From Jilunia laotingensis (GTDB lineage Bacteria; Bacteroidota; Bacteroidia; Bacteroidales; Bacteroidaceae), in contig NZ_JACRTF010000001.1 of the NCBI RefSeq assembly GCF_014385165.1, forward strand, positions 992,001 to 1,056,000: DNA of 64,000 bases, read 5' to 3'. Shown here one piece after another: positions 16,747 to 27,000 of this stretch. The notes below the pieces were generated by a model that worked only from the letters and a program-made list of their open reading frames with translations, searched no databases and was not told the origin of the DNA. The number at the start of each line of letters is the position of its first letter. The stretch's first letter is position 1. The translations under genes were made by a program, and so were the position numbers.

Positions 16747-17826
16747 TTAGTTTTCCAGCGTACCGGATGGTTTAGGAAGTGAAACGCCTACTGGCACAGG
16801 GGCACCAAATAGAGGCATACCATCCGTTCCCCATTGAATCTTCTGCAACCGAATGGTACGGAAAGAGCTACCGTTCTGGTCATTGCGAGCATGATAGAGC
16901 ATATAAATTTCCTGTTGATCGGGTGAAGGAAGAAAAGAAACACTTCCAGGGCCATAGACCTTATTCTCTGATGATGAAGAAAATACAGGTTCCGGGCTTT
17001 TTGTCCACGAGGAAGGATTTAACAGATCACTGTCGGCATCAGCCACCAGCAATCCAAGAGAATAATAAGGAGTCCAACATCCACTGGCAGAATAAAACAC
17101 AAAGACTTTCGTTGAATCTTTAGAGCAGAACGCTTGCGGAGATTCATTCACATGGATCGGATAAGCCGTACGCGATCCATCTGGATTCACCCACTGACGT
17201 TCCCATTCGTACTGAGGCCTGGAAATCAAGATACGAGGAGATTCCAATGTCCAGGGATTCTTCATTTTAGCAATATAAATGCATTGTGTCTCTATATTGA
17301 TCCTTCGTCGGGGCCACCCCGACCAAAGCAGATACTGTTCTCCCTTGTGCATAAAAGTTGTCACATGAATGCCCCAGTTCCATTCGGGATTAGTCATAAT
17401 GGGACCTTTCATTACAAAATCTCCTCGCATAGGATTTGACGATTCATTCTCGATTACATAGAGTTGATGGTCATCTGTATTACCGTCATCCGCTGCATAA
17501 TAGATGTACCATTTACCATTCACCCGATGAAGCTCCGGACGCCAAAGATTGAACGAATTTGATTTATCCGTAGGTACCCAGACTTCCTTTTCCACCGCAT
17601 TTTTTAAATCGGTCATATCATCGGTTTTCCTTAAAATAATTTTATTATTACGGCTCTGCAGGAAATAATACTTACCATCATAATAGGTAGCGCTGAAATC
17701 CGCAGCTTCGTTCCAAAGCGGATTAGTGTATGTAGCATCCGTAGCTTCGACTTTCTGTCGGTTCTTCGGGTTACTACAAGAAACAGATAAAAGCAAGAAT
17801 AGAAAAAGTATGATTCCCGATTTCAT
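16747..17826 (-). CDS. GH43-like lipoprotein B, paralog of A
   Basis: This 359-residue lipoprotein starts at MKSGIILF. An ATG at 17838 would add four residues. The lipobox is LSVSC. It is closely related to its neighbour over the whole length, so this is a tandem duplication. The base is D43 (AADFSATY, the usual Pro being Phe) and the acid E228 (HVNESPQ). The pKa-modulator position is again His (WNWGIHVTTF, H154). Both copies sharing this change argues for an old, retained property and not a recent mutation. It shares a gap of about 200 bp with the divergent DUF1680 gene. Confidence 0.85.
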   Translation of the reverse strand: MKSGIILFLFLLLSVSCSNPKNRQKVEATDATYTNPLWNEAADFSATYYDGKYYFLQSRNNKIILRKTDDMTDLKNAVEKEVWVPTDKSNSFNLWRPELHRVNGKWYIYYAADDGNTDDHQLYVIENESSNPMRGDFVMKGPIMTNPEWNWGIHVTTFMHKGEQYLLWSGWPRRRINIETQCIYIAKMKNPWTLESPRILISRPQYEWERQWVNPDGSRTAYPIHVNESPQAFCSKDSTKVFVFYSASGCWTPYYSLGLLVADADSDLLNPSSWTKSPEPVFSSSSENKVYGPGSVSFLPSPDQQEIYMLYHARNDQNGSSFRTIRLQKIQWGTDGMPLFGAPVPVGVSLPKPSGTLEN

Positions 17827-18038
17827 AGTAACGTTCATTAGTCTCTGCAAAGAAAAAACTTTTCATTCAAATAAAAAAGCATTTGCGCGGAAGTATCCCT
17901 CAAAAAAGTATTTTTCGGTGCCAAAAGCGCTTTAAAATGAGACTGTGGTCAGTTTCTTCTATTTAATGATTAGTTAATATCCTATCTTTTTTCTTAATAA
18001 AGCGACCTTTGCGATTGAAACCGATAAAAAGGAAAAAC

Positions 18039-20102
18039 ATGAATACCATTAGGAGAATTACACAAAATTTAACCGGACTACTTTTAGCAGGAGTGTTAGT
18101 TACTTCCTGTTCGTCCGGAAAAACAGTCGACGAACAAATTACAATTACAGACCGTCCCGATTGCAACCAGACTAATGTCAACTACACCGGGAATCGCCCA
18201 CCGCTAAAACCACTTAATTTTATCAAACTTCCCATAGGAAGCATACAGCCGGAAGGATGGGTGAAGAAATACCTCGAATTACAAAAAGACGGACTAACCG
18301 GCCATTTAGGAGAAATCAGTGCATGGTTGGCAAAAGATAATAATGCATGGCTCACCAATGGAGGCGATCACGGTTGGGAAGAAGTGCCCTATTGGCTGAA
18401 GGGTTATGGTAACTTGGCATACATCCTGAAAGACCCCAAAATGATAGATGAAGCTAAGATATGGATTGAGGGTGCTTTCGCAAGCCAACAACCGGACGGC
18501 TATTTCGGCCCGATTAACATGCGGAACGGGAAACGGGAAATCTGGGCACAAATGATCATGTTATGGTGCCTGCAATCCTATTATGAACAGTCACAAGACG
18601 AAAGAGTGCTTACACTCATGACCAATTACTTCAAATGGCAAATGACTGTGCCTGATGAAGAACTCTTGGAAGACTATTGGGAAAACAGCCGTGGCGGAGA
18701 CAATCTTCTGAGCATCTATTGGCTTTATAACCGCACAGGAGATAAATTCCTGCTCGATCTGGCAGAAAAGATACACCGCAACACCGCGGATTGGACACGT
18801 CCGTCCAGTCTTCCGAACTGGCATAACGTAAACATTGCACAGTGTTACCGCGAGCCTGCCAGTTATTATATGCTCAGCGGTGATTCTGCCATGTTGAAAG
18901 CCTCGTATAATGTACACGATCTTATTCGCCGCACTTTCGGTCAGGTTCCGGGAGGTATGTTCGGTGCCGACGAGAATGCACGCATGGGATTCATCGACCC
19001 GCGGCAGGGCGTAGAAACCTGCGGATTGGTAGAACAGATGGCTTCGGACGAGATCATGCTCTGTATGACCGGTGATCCTTTCTGGGCAGAACATTGTGAA
19101 GAAGTCGCCTTCAACAGCTATCCGGCAGCGGTAATGCCCGATTTCAAATCATTGCGCTACATCACCAGTCCGAACCATGCAGTAAGCGATTCCAAAAACC
19201 ATCATCCGGGGATCGACAACCGTGGCCCATTCCTTGCCATGAATCCGTTCAGCAGCCGTTGCTGCCAGCACAACCATGCTCAGGGATGGCCGTACTACAG
19301 TGAACATCTGGTATTGGCCACACCGGATAACGGAGCTGCCATTGCCTTGTATGCCGCTTGCAAAGCCACGCTCAAAGTAGCCGATGGACAGGAAATAACG
19401 ATTCATGAACAGACTAACTATCCGTTTGAGGAGTTTGTAAGTTTCAATATACAGACAAAACGACCTACTAAATTCCCATTCTATCTGCGCATTCCTTCCT
19501 GGAGCCGCCAAGCTACCGTTTCTATCAACGGAAAGAGAGTGAACGTAAAGGCAGAACCAGGCAAATATGTTTGTATCAACCGCACTTGGAATGAAGGGGA
19601 CCAAGTGAGCCTCCAATTACCGATGGAACTCGGAATGCGTACTTGGCAGGTTAATAAAAACAGCGTAAGTATTGATTATGGTCCACTCACCTTCTCCTTA
19701 AAAATTGATGAAGACTATATTAAGAAAGACAGTCGTGCCACCGCCATCGGTGATTCACGTTGGCAAGAAGGGGCCGATTCGGAAAAATGGCCTTCCTATG
19801 AAATTTATCCGAAATCACCTTGGAATTATGCTTTGGTACTGGATAAGAACGAACCATTGAAGAATTTCAAAGTTGTCCGTAAAGAATGGCCGGCAGATAA
19901 CTATCCTTTCACTACCGCCAACGTACCTTTGGAAATCAAAGCTACCGGTAGACAGGTTCCGTCATGGACAATCGATCAATATGGTCTTTGCAGTGAAGTA
20001 CCGGAAATGGATGCAGCCAAAGGGGACAAAGAGGAAATCACACTGATTCCTATGGGTGCAGCCCGGTTAAGAATCTCCGCTTTCCCTAACACCCACGAAT
20101 AA
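18039..20102 (+). CDS. GH127/GH146-like (DUF1680) glycosidase 1
   Basis: This 687-residue lipoprotein starts at 18039 (MNTIRRIT), after AAAAGGAAAAAC. The lipobox is LVTSC. The DUF1680 alpha/alpha-barrel includes beta-L-arabinofuranosidases of GH127 and GH146. The zinc/catalytic set Glu-X-Cys...Cys-Cys is present: E326 and C328 (VETCGL), C408 and C409 (SSRCCQHN). In characterised GH127 enzymes one of these Cys is the nucleophile. It begins a plus-strand run of four genes with gaps of 14, 44 and 17 bp. Beta-L-arabinose is the family expectation, but the exact sugar is not provable here. Confidence 0.85.
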   Translation: MNTIRRITQNLTGLLLAGVLVTSCSSGKTVDEQITITDRPDCNQTNVNYTGNRPPLKPLNFIKLPIGSIQPEGWVKKYLELQKDGLTGHLGEISAWLAKDNNAWLTNGGDHGWEEVPYWLKGYGNLAYILKDPKMIDEAKIWIEGAFASQQPDGYFGPINMRNGKREIWAQMIMLWCLQSYYEQSQDERVLTLMTNYFKWQMTVPDEELLEDYWENSRGGDNLLSIYWLYNRTGDKFLLDLAEKIHRNTADWTRPSSLPNWHNVNIAQCYREPASYYMLSGDSAMLKASYNVHDLIRRTFGQVPGGMFGADENARMGFIDPRQGVETCGLVEQMASDEIMLCMTGDPFWAEHCEEVAFNSYPAAVMPDFKSLRYITSPNHAVSDSKNHHPGIDNRGPFLAMNPFSSRCCQHNHAQGWPYYSEHLVLATPDNGAAIALYAACKATLKVADGQEITIHEQTNYPFEEFVSFNIQTKRPTKFPFYLRIPSWSRQATVSINGKRVNVKAEPGKYVCINRTWNEGDQVSLQLPMELGMRTWQVNKNSVSIDYGPLTFSLKIDEDYIKKDSRATAIGDSRWQEGADSEKWPSYEIYPKSPWNYALVLDKNEPLKNFKVVRKEWPADNYPFTTANVPLEIKATGRQVPSWTIDQYGLCSEVPEMDAAKGDKEEITLIPMGAARLRISAFPNTHE

Positions 20103-20116
20103 AACCGAAGATAGTT

Positions 20117-22150
20117 ATGAGACACAAACTATTAAGCTTAATCATAGCAACCGGATTCTGCCTGACTGTTTCGGGCAGCAATCCGGTAAAACCGCAAACT
20201 ACTAATTATAGCAACAACCGTTTTCCTCTGATACAAAAGCCATTCATTGAATTACCGTTAGGCAGTATCAAACCCAAAGGCTGGTTGCAGGAAATGCTGA
20301 TACGTCAGAAAAACGGAGCTACCGGACAAATGGATCAATTGTATCCTCAAGTAATGGGAACGCGCAATGGCTGGTTGGGCGGTGACGGTGACCAATGGGA
20401 AAGAGGGCCGTACTGGATTGACGGTTTACTTCCCTTGGCATACATTCTGGACGATAGGGAGTTGAAATCAAAAGCCCAGCCTTGGATAGAATGGGCACTG
20501 CAAAGCCAACGAGAAGACGGATTCTTCGGACCCGCTCAGGACTATCCGAGTGAACCAGGGCTGCAACGCAATAACTCCCACGATTGGTGGCCACGCATGG
20601 TAATGCTGAAAATTCTCCAGCAATACTATTCGGCTACACAAGACGAAAGAGTGATCGCCTTAATGACCAATTATTTCCGCTACCAACTTAAGACACTCCC
20701 GGAAAAACCTTTGGGATACTATAGTTTCTGGGCGGAATATCGCGCATGTGACAACCTGCAAGCGGTATATTGGTTGTACAATATCACCGGAGATGCCTTT
20801 CTGCTCGATTTGGGAGATTTACTCCATAAACAGAGCTTCAGTTTCACGAATATGGTAGAAAGAGGCGATTTACGTAAAATCAACACGATCCATTGTGTGA
20901 ATCTTGCACAAGGCATCAAAGAGCCTGTCATCTACTATCAGAAGAATGGAGACAAGCAATACCTTCGTTCCGTCAAAGAAGCCTTCCGGGACATCCGTCA
21001 ATTTCATGGACAGCCTCAAGGCATGTACGGAGGGGATGAAGCATTGCATGGCAATAATCCTACGCAGGGTTCCGAACTCTGTTCGGCAGTAGAATTAATG
21101 TATTCACTGGAAAAGATGATGGAAATTACCGGTGATATGGATTTTGCCGACCATCTGGAACGGGTAGCTTTCAATGCGTTGCCCACACAGGCCTCCGATG
21201 ATTTCATGACCAAGCAATATTTCCAGCAACCGAATCAGGTGATGGTGACCCGCCATCGCAGAAACTTCGACCAAGACCATGCCGGTACGGATAACGTCTA
21301 CGGTACATTGTCCGGCTACCCTTGTTGCTTCTCGAACATGCACCAAGGATGGCCTAAATTTACCCAGAGTTTATGGTATGCCACTCCTGCCAACGGCCTT
21401 GCAGTCATGGCGTATTCACCTTCGGAAGTCACAGCAAAGGTAGGCGATTCCTTCACTGCCACGATTAGCGAAGAGACTCTTTATCCGATGGACGACCGCA
21501 TCCACTTCACGATCCGTGATCTCCGTAATGCTAAGAAGAAAGAGAGTGGAGCTACCTTCCCCCTGCAATTCCGTATTCCCGGATGGTGCAAAAGCGCAGT
21601 AATCGCTGTGAATGGAACTCCCGTACAAGTAGAAGCAGGGAAAAGAATGGCAGTGATCGACCGTGAATGGAAAAAAGGAGACCGGATAGAGATACACTTT
21701 CCCATGGAAGTGAGTGCAAGTACCTGGTATGAGAACTCGGTTGCCATCGAAAGAGGCCCTTTGGTTTATGCCTTGAAAATGAATGAGAACTGGAAAAAGA
21801 CAGAGGTAGACGAATCCCGATTCGGTTCACATTATTATAATGTGACCTCAGATACTCCTTGGAATTACGGTCTGGTTAATTTCGACCGGAACAAAGCAGC
21901 GGAACATGCTACCGTCAAGATTGATTCCGAAAAACAGAAAGCAATTTATCCGTGGAACCTTGAAAATGCTCCAGTAGAAATCAAGATGAAAGCCCGGCGC
22001 ATTCCCAGCTGGGGAATCTACAATGAGATGGCGGGCCCGCAACCTTATTCTTTCTGTAGCGGTGGCGAAGGGCCGGTGGAAGAGATTACACTGATCCCTT
22101 ACGGATGCACCACTCTCCGTATTTCCGAATTCCCGATGGTAGGACAATAA
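20117..22150 (+). CDS. GH127/GH146-like (DUF1680) glycosidase 2
   Basis: This 677-residue secreted protein has a signal peptide of about 21 residues (TVSGSNPV). It is a divergent paralog of the preceding gene. The Glu-X-Cys...Cys-Cys site is kept: E320 and C322 (GSELCSAVE), C403 and C404 (YPCCFSNMHQGWP). No lipobox is present, so it is probably periplasmic while its neighbour is membrane-anchored. Two different DUF1680 enzymes in one locus suggest two distinct linkages or successive residues. Confidence 0.85.
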   Translation: MRHKLLSLIIATGFCLTVSGSNPVKPQTTNYSNNRFPLIQKPFIELPLGSIKPKGWLQEMLIRQKNGATGQMDQLYPQVMGTRNGWLGGDGDQWERGPYWIDGLLPLAYILDDRELKSKAQPWIEWALQSQREDGFFGPAQDYPSEPGLQRNNSHDWWPRMVMLKILQQYYSATQDERVIALMTNYFRYQLKTLPEKPLGYYSFWAEYRACDNLQAVYWLYNITGDAFLLDLGDLLHKQSFSFTNMVERGDLRKINTIHCVNLAQGIKEPVIYYQKNGDKQYLRSVKEAFRDIRQFHGQPQGMYGGDEALHGNNPTQGSELCSAVELMYSLEKMMEITGDMDFADHLERVAFNALPTQASDDFMTKQYFQQPNQVMVTRHRRNFDQDHAGTDNVYGTLSGYPCCFSNMHQGWPKFTQSLWYATPANGLAVMAYSPSEVTAKVGDSFTATISEETLYPMDDRIHFTIRDLRNAKKKESGATFPLQFRIPGWCKSAVIAVNGTPVQVEAGKRMAVIDREWKKGDRIEIHFPMEVSASTWYENSVAIERGPLVYALKMNENWKKTEVDESRFGSHYYNVTSDTPWNYGLVNFDRNKAAEHATVKIDSEKQKAIYPWNLENAPVEIKMKARRIPSWGIYNEMAGPQPYSFCSGGEGPVEEITLIPYGCTTLRISEFPMVGQ

Positions 22151-22194
22151 CAACGATACACATAGAATCAATTATTATTAATAGAAACAACACC

Positions 22195-23991
22195 ATGAAC
22201 AAACTACTCACGGCAGCACTGCTGCTTTTATTGAATGTATGGAGCGGATTCAGCGAAAACTTGCCGCGACCGGAATATCCACGTCCCCAATTCGAGCGTA
22301 CCGATTGGATCAACCTCAATGGCACATGGACATATCAGTTCGATTTCGGCAATTCAGGCAAAGACCGCCGACTCCAGAGTGCCGAAAAGTTCGACCAGAA
22401 TATTACCGTTCCCTTTTGCCCGGAAAGTAAATTGTCCGGTGTAGGACATACCGACTTCATCAATCAGATGTGGTATCAGCGCAACCTTTCCATCCCTGCG
22501 GGTTGGGAAGGTAAAAAGATCCTCCTGCACTTCGGAGCAGTGGATTATCTTTCCGAGATATTCATCGATGGCAAATTCATCAACCGTCATTTCGGAGGAA
22601 GTTCTTCGTATACGGTCGACCTGACACGTTACGTGAAACCGGGACAAAACCACAACCTAGTGGTATTTGTCAAAGACGACCAGCGTTCCGGTATGCAAAC
22701 CATCGGAAAGCAATGCAACAACTTCTTCTCCGGTGGATGTTCCTATACCCGTGTCACGGGAATCTGGCAAACCGTATGGATGGAAGCGGTAGCTCCAGCC
22801 GGTCTGAAAGCCGTCATCGCACGCCCGGACATCGATCAGAAGCAACTGGTCATCCTGCCGGAATTCTATAATGAATCAAACGGAACACTGGAAGTATCCC
22901 TGATGGATGGACAGAAGGTCGTTGCAAACAAAACGGTAAAATGCGGCAACGGTTCTACCATCGTATTACCGATCAAAAACGTTAAGTTATGGACTCCGGA
23001 AACTCCTAATTTGTATGACATCATCTACCGGGTAAAAGATGCCAAGGGCAATGTGATAGACGAAGTAAAATCATATGCAGGTATGCGCAAGGTACATACA
23101 GCAAACGGACTGTTCTATCTGAACAACGAACCATACTTCCAACGTCTGGTTCTCGACCAAGGTTATTATCCCGATGGCATCTGGACAGCCCCTACGGACG
23201 AAGCATTGAAACAGGATATCGCACTGGGCAAAGCTGCCGGCTTCAACGGAGCGCGTCTGCACCAGAAAGTATTTGAAGAGAGATATTATTACTGGGCAGA
23301 CAAACTGGGATATATCACTTGGGGAGAAGCTGCCAGTTGGGGAGTGGACGTAAACAATGATCTGGCTGCCCGCAACTTTATCAGCGAATGGAGCGAAGTA
23401 GTAGTTCGCGACCGCAATCACCCGTCATTAGTAACCTGGACCCCTTTCAACGAAACATGGGGAGGCGGCCCGGATGCATACGTTCGTCTCATCACAAACA
23501 TCTATCACCTGACAAAAGCAATGGACCCTACCCGTCCTATAAACGATGCCAGCGGTGACAACCATGTATTGACTGATATCTGGAGCGTACACAACTATAC
23601 GCAAGAAAAAGACAAACTGATGGAACAGTTGACCTTCACCGAGGGTAAAGAGCCCTACCGCAACGCACGCGACAAAGATTACCTCGCTGTTTACGAAGGA
23701 CAGCCGTATATGGTCGATGAATTCGGTGGTATTCCTTGGATGGACGAAAAAAACCGCAAAAACTCTTGGGGTTATGGCGGTATGCCTGCGGATGCCGAAG
23801 CTTTCTATGCACGTCTGGAAGGACAAATCGACGCATTGGCAGCTTCTGAAAACGTATGTGGATTCTGCTATACACAGCTTACTGACGTAGAACAGGAAAA
23901 GAACGGTGTGTATTATTACAACCGTCAACCGAAACTGGATATGAAACGCATCAAAGCCATTTTCGAGAAAATACCGAGCCGTAAACATTAA
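22195..23991 (+). CDS. GH2 family glycosidase 1
   Basis: This 598-residue secreted enzyme starts at 22195 (MNKLLTAALL). The frame also extends back into the upstream gene, but without a signal. The order is jelly-roll sugar-binding domain (about 30-195), immunoglobulin-like domain (about 195-290) and TIM barrel. The acid/base is E420 (TPFNETWGG) and the likely nucleophile E509 (MVDEFGGIPW). GH2 covers beta-galactosidase, beta-glucuronidase, beta-mannosidase and arabinopyranosidase activities, so the specificity cannot be called. It lies between the DUF1680 genes and the GH38 gene in one operon. Confidence 0.88.
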   Translation: MNKLLTAALLLLLNVWSGFSENLPRPEYPRPQFERTDWINLNGTWTYQFDFGNSGKDRRLQSAEKFDQNITVPFCPESKLSGVGHTDFINQMWYQRNLSIPAGWEGKKILLHFGAVDYLSEIFIDGKFINRHFGGSSSYTVDLTRYVKPGQNHNLVVFVKDDQRSGMQTIGKQCNNFFSGGCSYTRVTGIWQTVWMEAVAPAGLKAVIARPDIDQKQLVILPEFYNESNGTLEVSLMDGQKVVANKTVKCGNGSTIVLPIKNVKLWTPETPNLYDIIYRVKDAKGNVIDEVKSYAGMRKVHTANGLFYLNNEPYFQRLVLDQGYYPDGIWTAPTDEALKQDIALGKAAGFNGARLHQKVFEERYYYWADKLGYITWGEAASWGVDVNNDLAARNFISEWSEVVVRDRNHPSLVTWTPFNETWGGGPDAYVRLITNIYHLTKAMDPTRPINDASGDNHVLTDIWSVHNYTQEKDKLMEQLTFTEGKEPYRNARDKDYLAVYEGQPYMVDEFGGIPWMDEKNRKNSWGYGGMPADAEAFYARLEGQIDALAASENVCGFCYTQLTDVEQEKNGVYYYNRQPKLDMKRIKAIFEKIPSRKH

Positions 23992-24008
23992 AACGAATAT
24001 AAAAAGAG

Positions 24009-27000
24009 ATGAAAAAACAAATTGCAGCAATCGCCTCCGCCGTAATCCTATGCAGCGGGGCTTCTGCCCAAAGTCCTGCACCACAGTCAACGCAACCCAA
24101 AGCATACATGGTTGCCGATGCACACTTGGACACACAATGGAACTGGGATATCCAAACAACCATCAAGCATTACGTTTGGAACACCATTAATCAAAACCTG
24201 TTCCTGTTAAAACAGTATCCCGACTATATCTTCAATTTCGAAGGAGGAGTGAAATACGCATGGATGAAAGAGTATTATCCTGCTCAATATGAAGAAATGA
24301 AGAAATACATTAAAGAAGGACGCTGGCATATCAGCGGAGCCAGTTGGGATGCCACGGACGCTTTGGTTCCTTCTACGGAATCAGCCATCCGTAACATCAT
24401 GCTCGGACAAGATTACTACCGGAAAGAATTCGGAGTTGAAAGTACCGACATTTTCCTTCCCGACTGCTTCGGCTTTGGCTGGACATTGCCGACCATTGCT
24501 TCGCATTGCGGTCTGATCGGTTTCTCTTCACAAAAGTTGGATTGGCGTCATAAAGCTTTCTATGGCGACAGTAAACATCCGTTTACCATCGGATTATGGC
24601 AAGGCATCGACGGTTCATCCATCATGCTTGCTCATGGATATGATTACGGCAAACGGTGGAAAGACGAGGATTTATCAGAGAACAAGCAACTCCTTGACCT
24701 GACTAAGCGTACTCCGCTCAATATGGTATACCGTTATTACGGAACGGGAGACATAGGCGGTTCGCCCACACTGGAATCGGTACGTTCAGTAGAGAAAGGA
24801 CTGGAAGGTAAGGGGCCGTTGAAAATCATAAGTGCTACCAGCGACCAGTTGTACAAGGACTTCCAGCCCTATGAGAGCCATCCGGAACTTCCCAGATTCA
24901 ACGGTGAACTGTTGATGGATGTACATGGAACCGGATGTTATACCTCTCAAGCAGCTATGAAACTTTATAATCGCCAGAACGAGTTATTAGGAGATGCTGC
25001 CGAAAGAGCTGCCGTAGCTGCCGAATGGCTTAATCAGGCAACTTATCCGGGTAGTACATTGACCGATTCCTGGAGACGTTTCATCTTTCATCAGTTCCAT
25101 GACGACCTGACGGGAACGAGTATACCACGTGCGTATGAATTCTCATGGAATGACGAATTGATTTCCTTGAAACAATTCTCAAGCGTACTGACTTCATCCA
25201 TAGGCGCAATTGCCAGCCAAATGGACACAAGAGTAAAAGGCACACCGGTCGTTCTTTACAATGCTTTAGGATTTCCTGTTACTGATATAGCCGAAATAGC
25301 TATCGACCTGCCCACCGCACCTAAAGGGGTTACGGTATATGATGCCAATGGCAAAAAGGTCGCTGCGCAATTGACAGGTTATACAGACGGAAAAGCACAT
25401 CTGTTAATAGAAGCTACTGTTCCTGCTACCGGTTATGCCGTGTACGATGTTCGTACCTCCAGTGCAAACAATACGGTTGCAGCCACTGTTGCCCATACCA
25501 TTGAAAACTCTGTATACAAGATTACGTTGGACAAGAACGGTGATATCACTTCTCTTTTAGATAAGAAGAATAATAAAGAACTGGTAAAACCGGGCAAAAC
25601 GATCCGTCTGGCACTCTTCACCAAGAATCAGTCACATGCATGGCCGGCTTGGGAAGTACTGAAAGAGACAACAGACCGTGAACCGATTTCTATCACGGAC
25701 AATGTTAAAGTCACGCTGGTTGAAAATGGCGAATTGCGTAAAGCACTCTGCATCGAGAAACGTCATGGAGAGTCGGCATTCAAGCAATATATCCGTCTCT
25801 ATGAAGGAAGCCGTGCCGACCGCATAGATTTCTTTAATGAAATAGACTGGCAATCAACCAACGCTCTCTTAAAAGCAGAGTTCCCTCTGAACATCGAGAA
25901 TCCGGAAGCCACCTACGATCTGGGAATCGGAAGTGTAAAACGCGGTAACAATACAGACATCGCTTATGAAGTTTATGCACAATATTGGGCTGACCTGACG
26001 GACAGCAGCAACAGTTACGGTGTATCTGTCATGAATGACAGCAAGTATGGTTGGGATAAGCCAAACGACCACACCTTGCGCCTGACACTCCTTCACACTC
26101 CGGAAACGGCAAATGGGTATGCTTACCAAAACAGACAGGATTACGGACACCATTGCTTTACATACAGCCTTGTCGGTCATAAAGGCGAACTCGACAAACC
26201 GGCTACGGTAGAAAAAGCAGAAATCCTGAACCAACGCCTCAAAGCATTCCATACGGACAAGCACAAAGGCAGCTTAGGCAAAGAATTCTCATTCGTTCAT
26301 TCCGACAACCGTAACGTAATTATCAAAGCGTTGAAAAAAGCGGAAGATTCCAATGAATATGTAGTTCGCGTCTATGAAACCGGAGGAAAAAAAGCTCAAA
26401 CGGCTTCTCTTGCATTCGTTGGCGAAATCCTGAGTGCCAGTGAAGCCGATGGAACAGAAAAGACAATCGGAAAGGCAGCCTTCAACGGCAATAAGTTGGA
26501 AGTCAATATCAAACCGTACTCAGTAAAAACTTATAAAGTACGTTTGAAAGCATCTGCCCAGCCTGCAAGCTCATTACAGTATGCCAACCTCCCATTGAAA
26601 TTCAATCGCAAATGTTCATCATTCAATGAATTCCGCGGTGAAGCTGATTTCGAGTCGGGCTACTCCTATGCGGCCGAATTGCTACCGGAGACTATGACTG
26701 TAAGCAATATCCCGTTCCAACTCGGGGAAAAAGAAATTGCAAACGGTATGACCTGTAAGGGGGATACGATCCTGTTGCCTGCCGGACATAAGTACAACCG
26801 CCTCTATTTGCTGGCAGCTTCCACCGATGGGGACTACGTGGGTACCTTCCGTTGCGGACGTAATAAGACTGATTTAGTCGTACCTTCATATACAGGCTTC
26901 ATCGGACAATGGGGACATACCGGTCACACAAAAGGTTACTTGAAAGATGCTGAAATCGCTCATGTAGGTACTCACCGCCATGCTCCCGATGGTGACCAGG

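Noticed and set aside
23428..24159. Large minus-strand frame across the GH2-GH38 boundary
   Set aside because: It overlaps two well-supported genes on the plus strand and has no recognisable domain.
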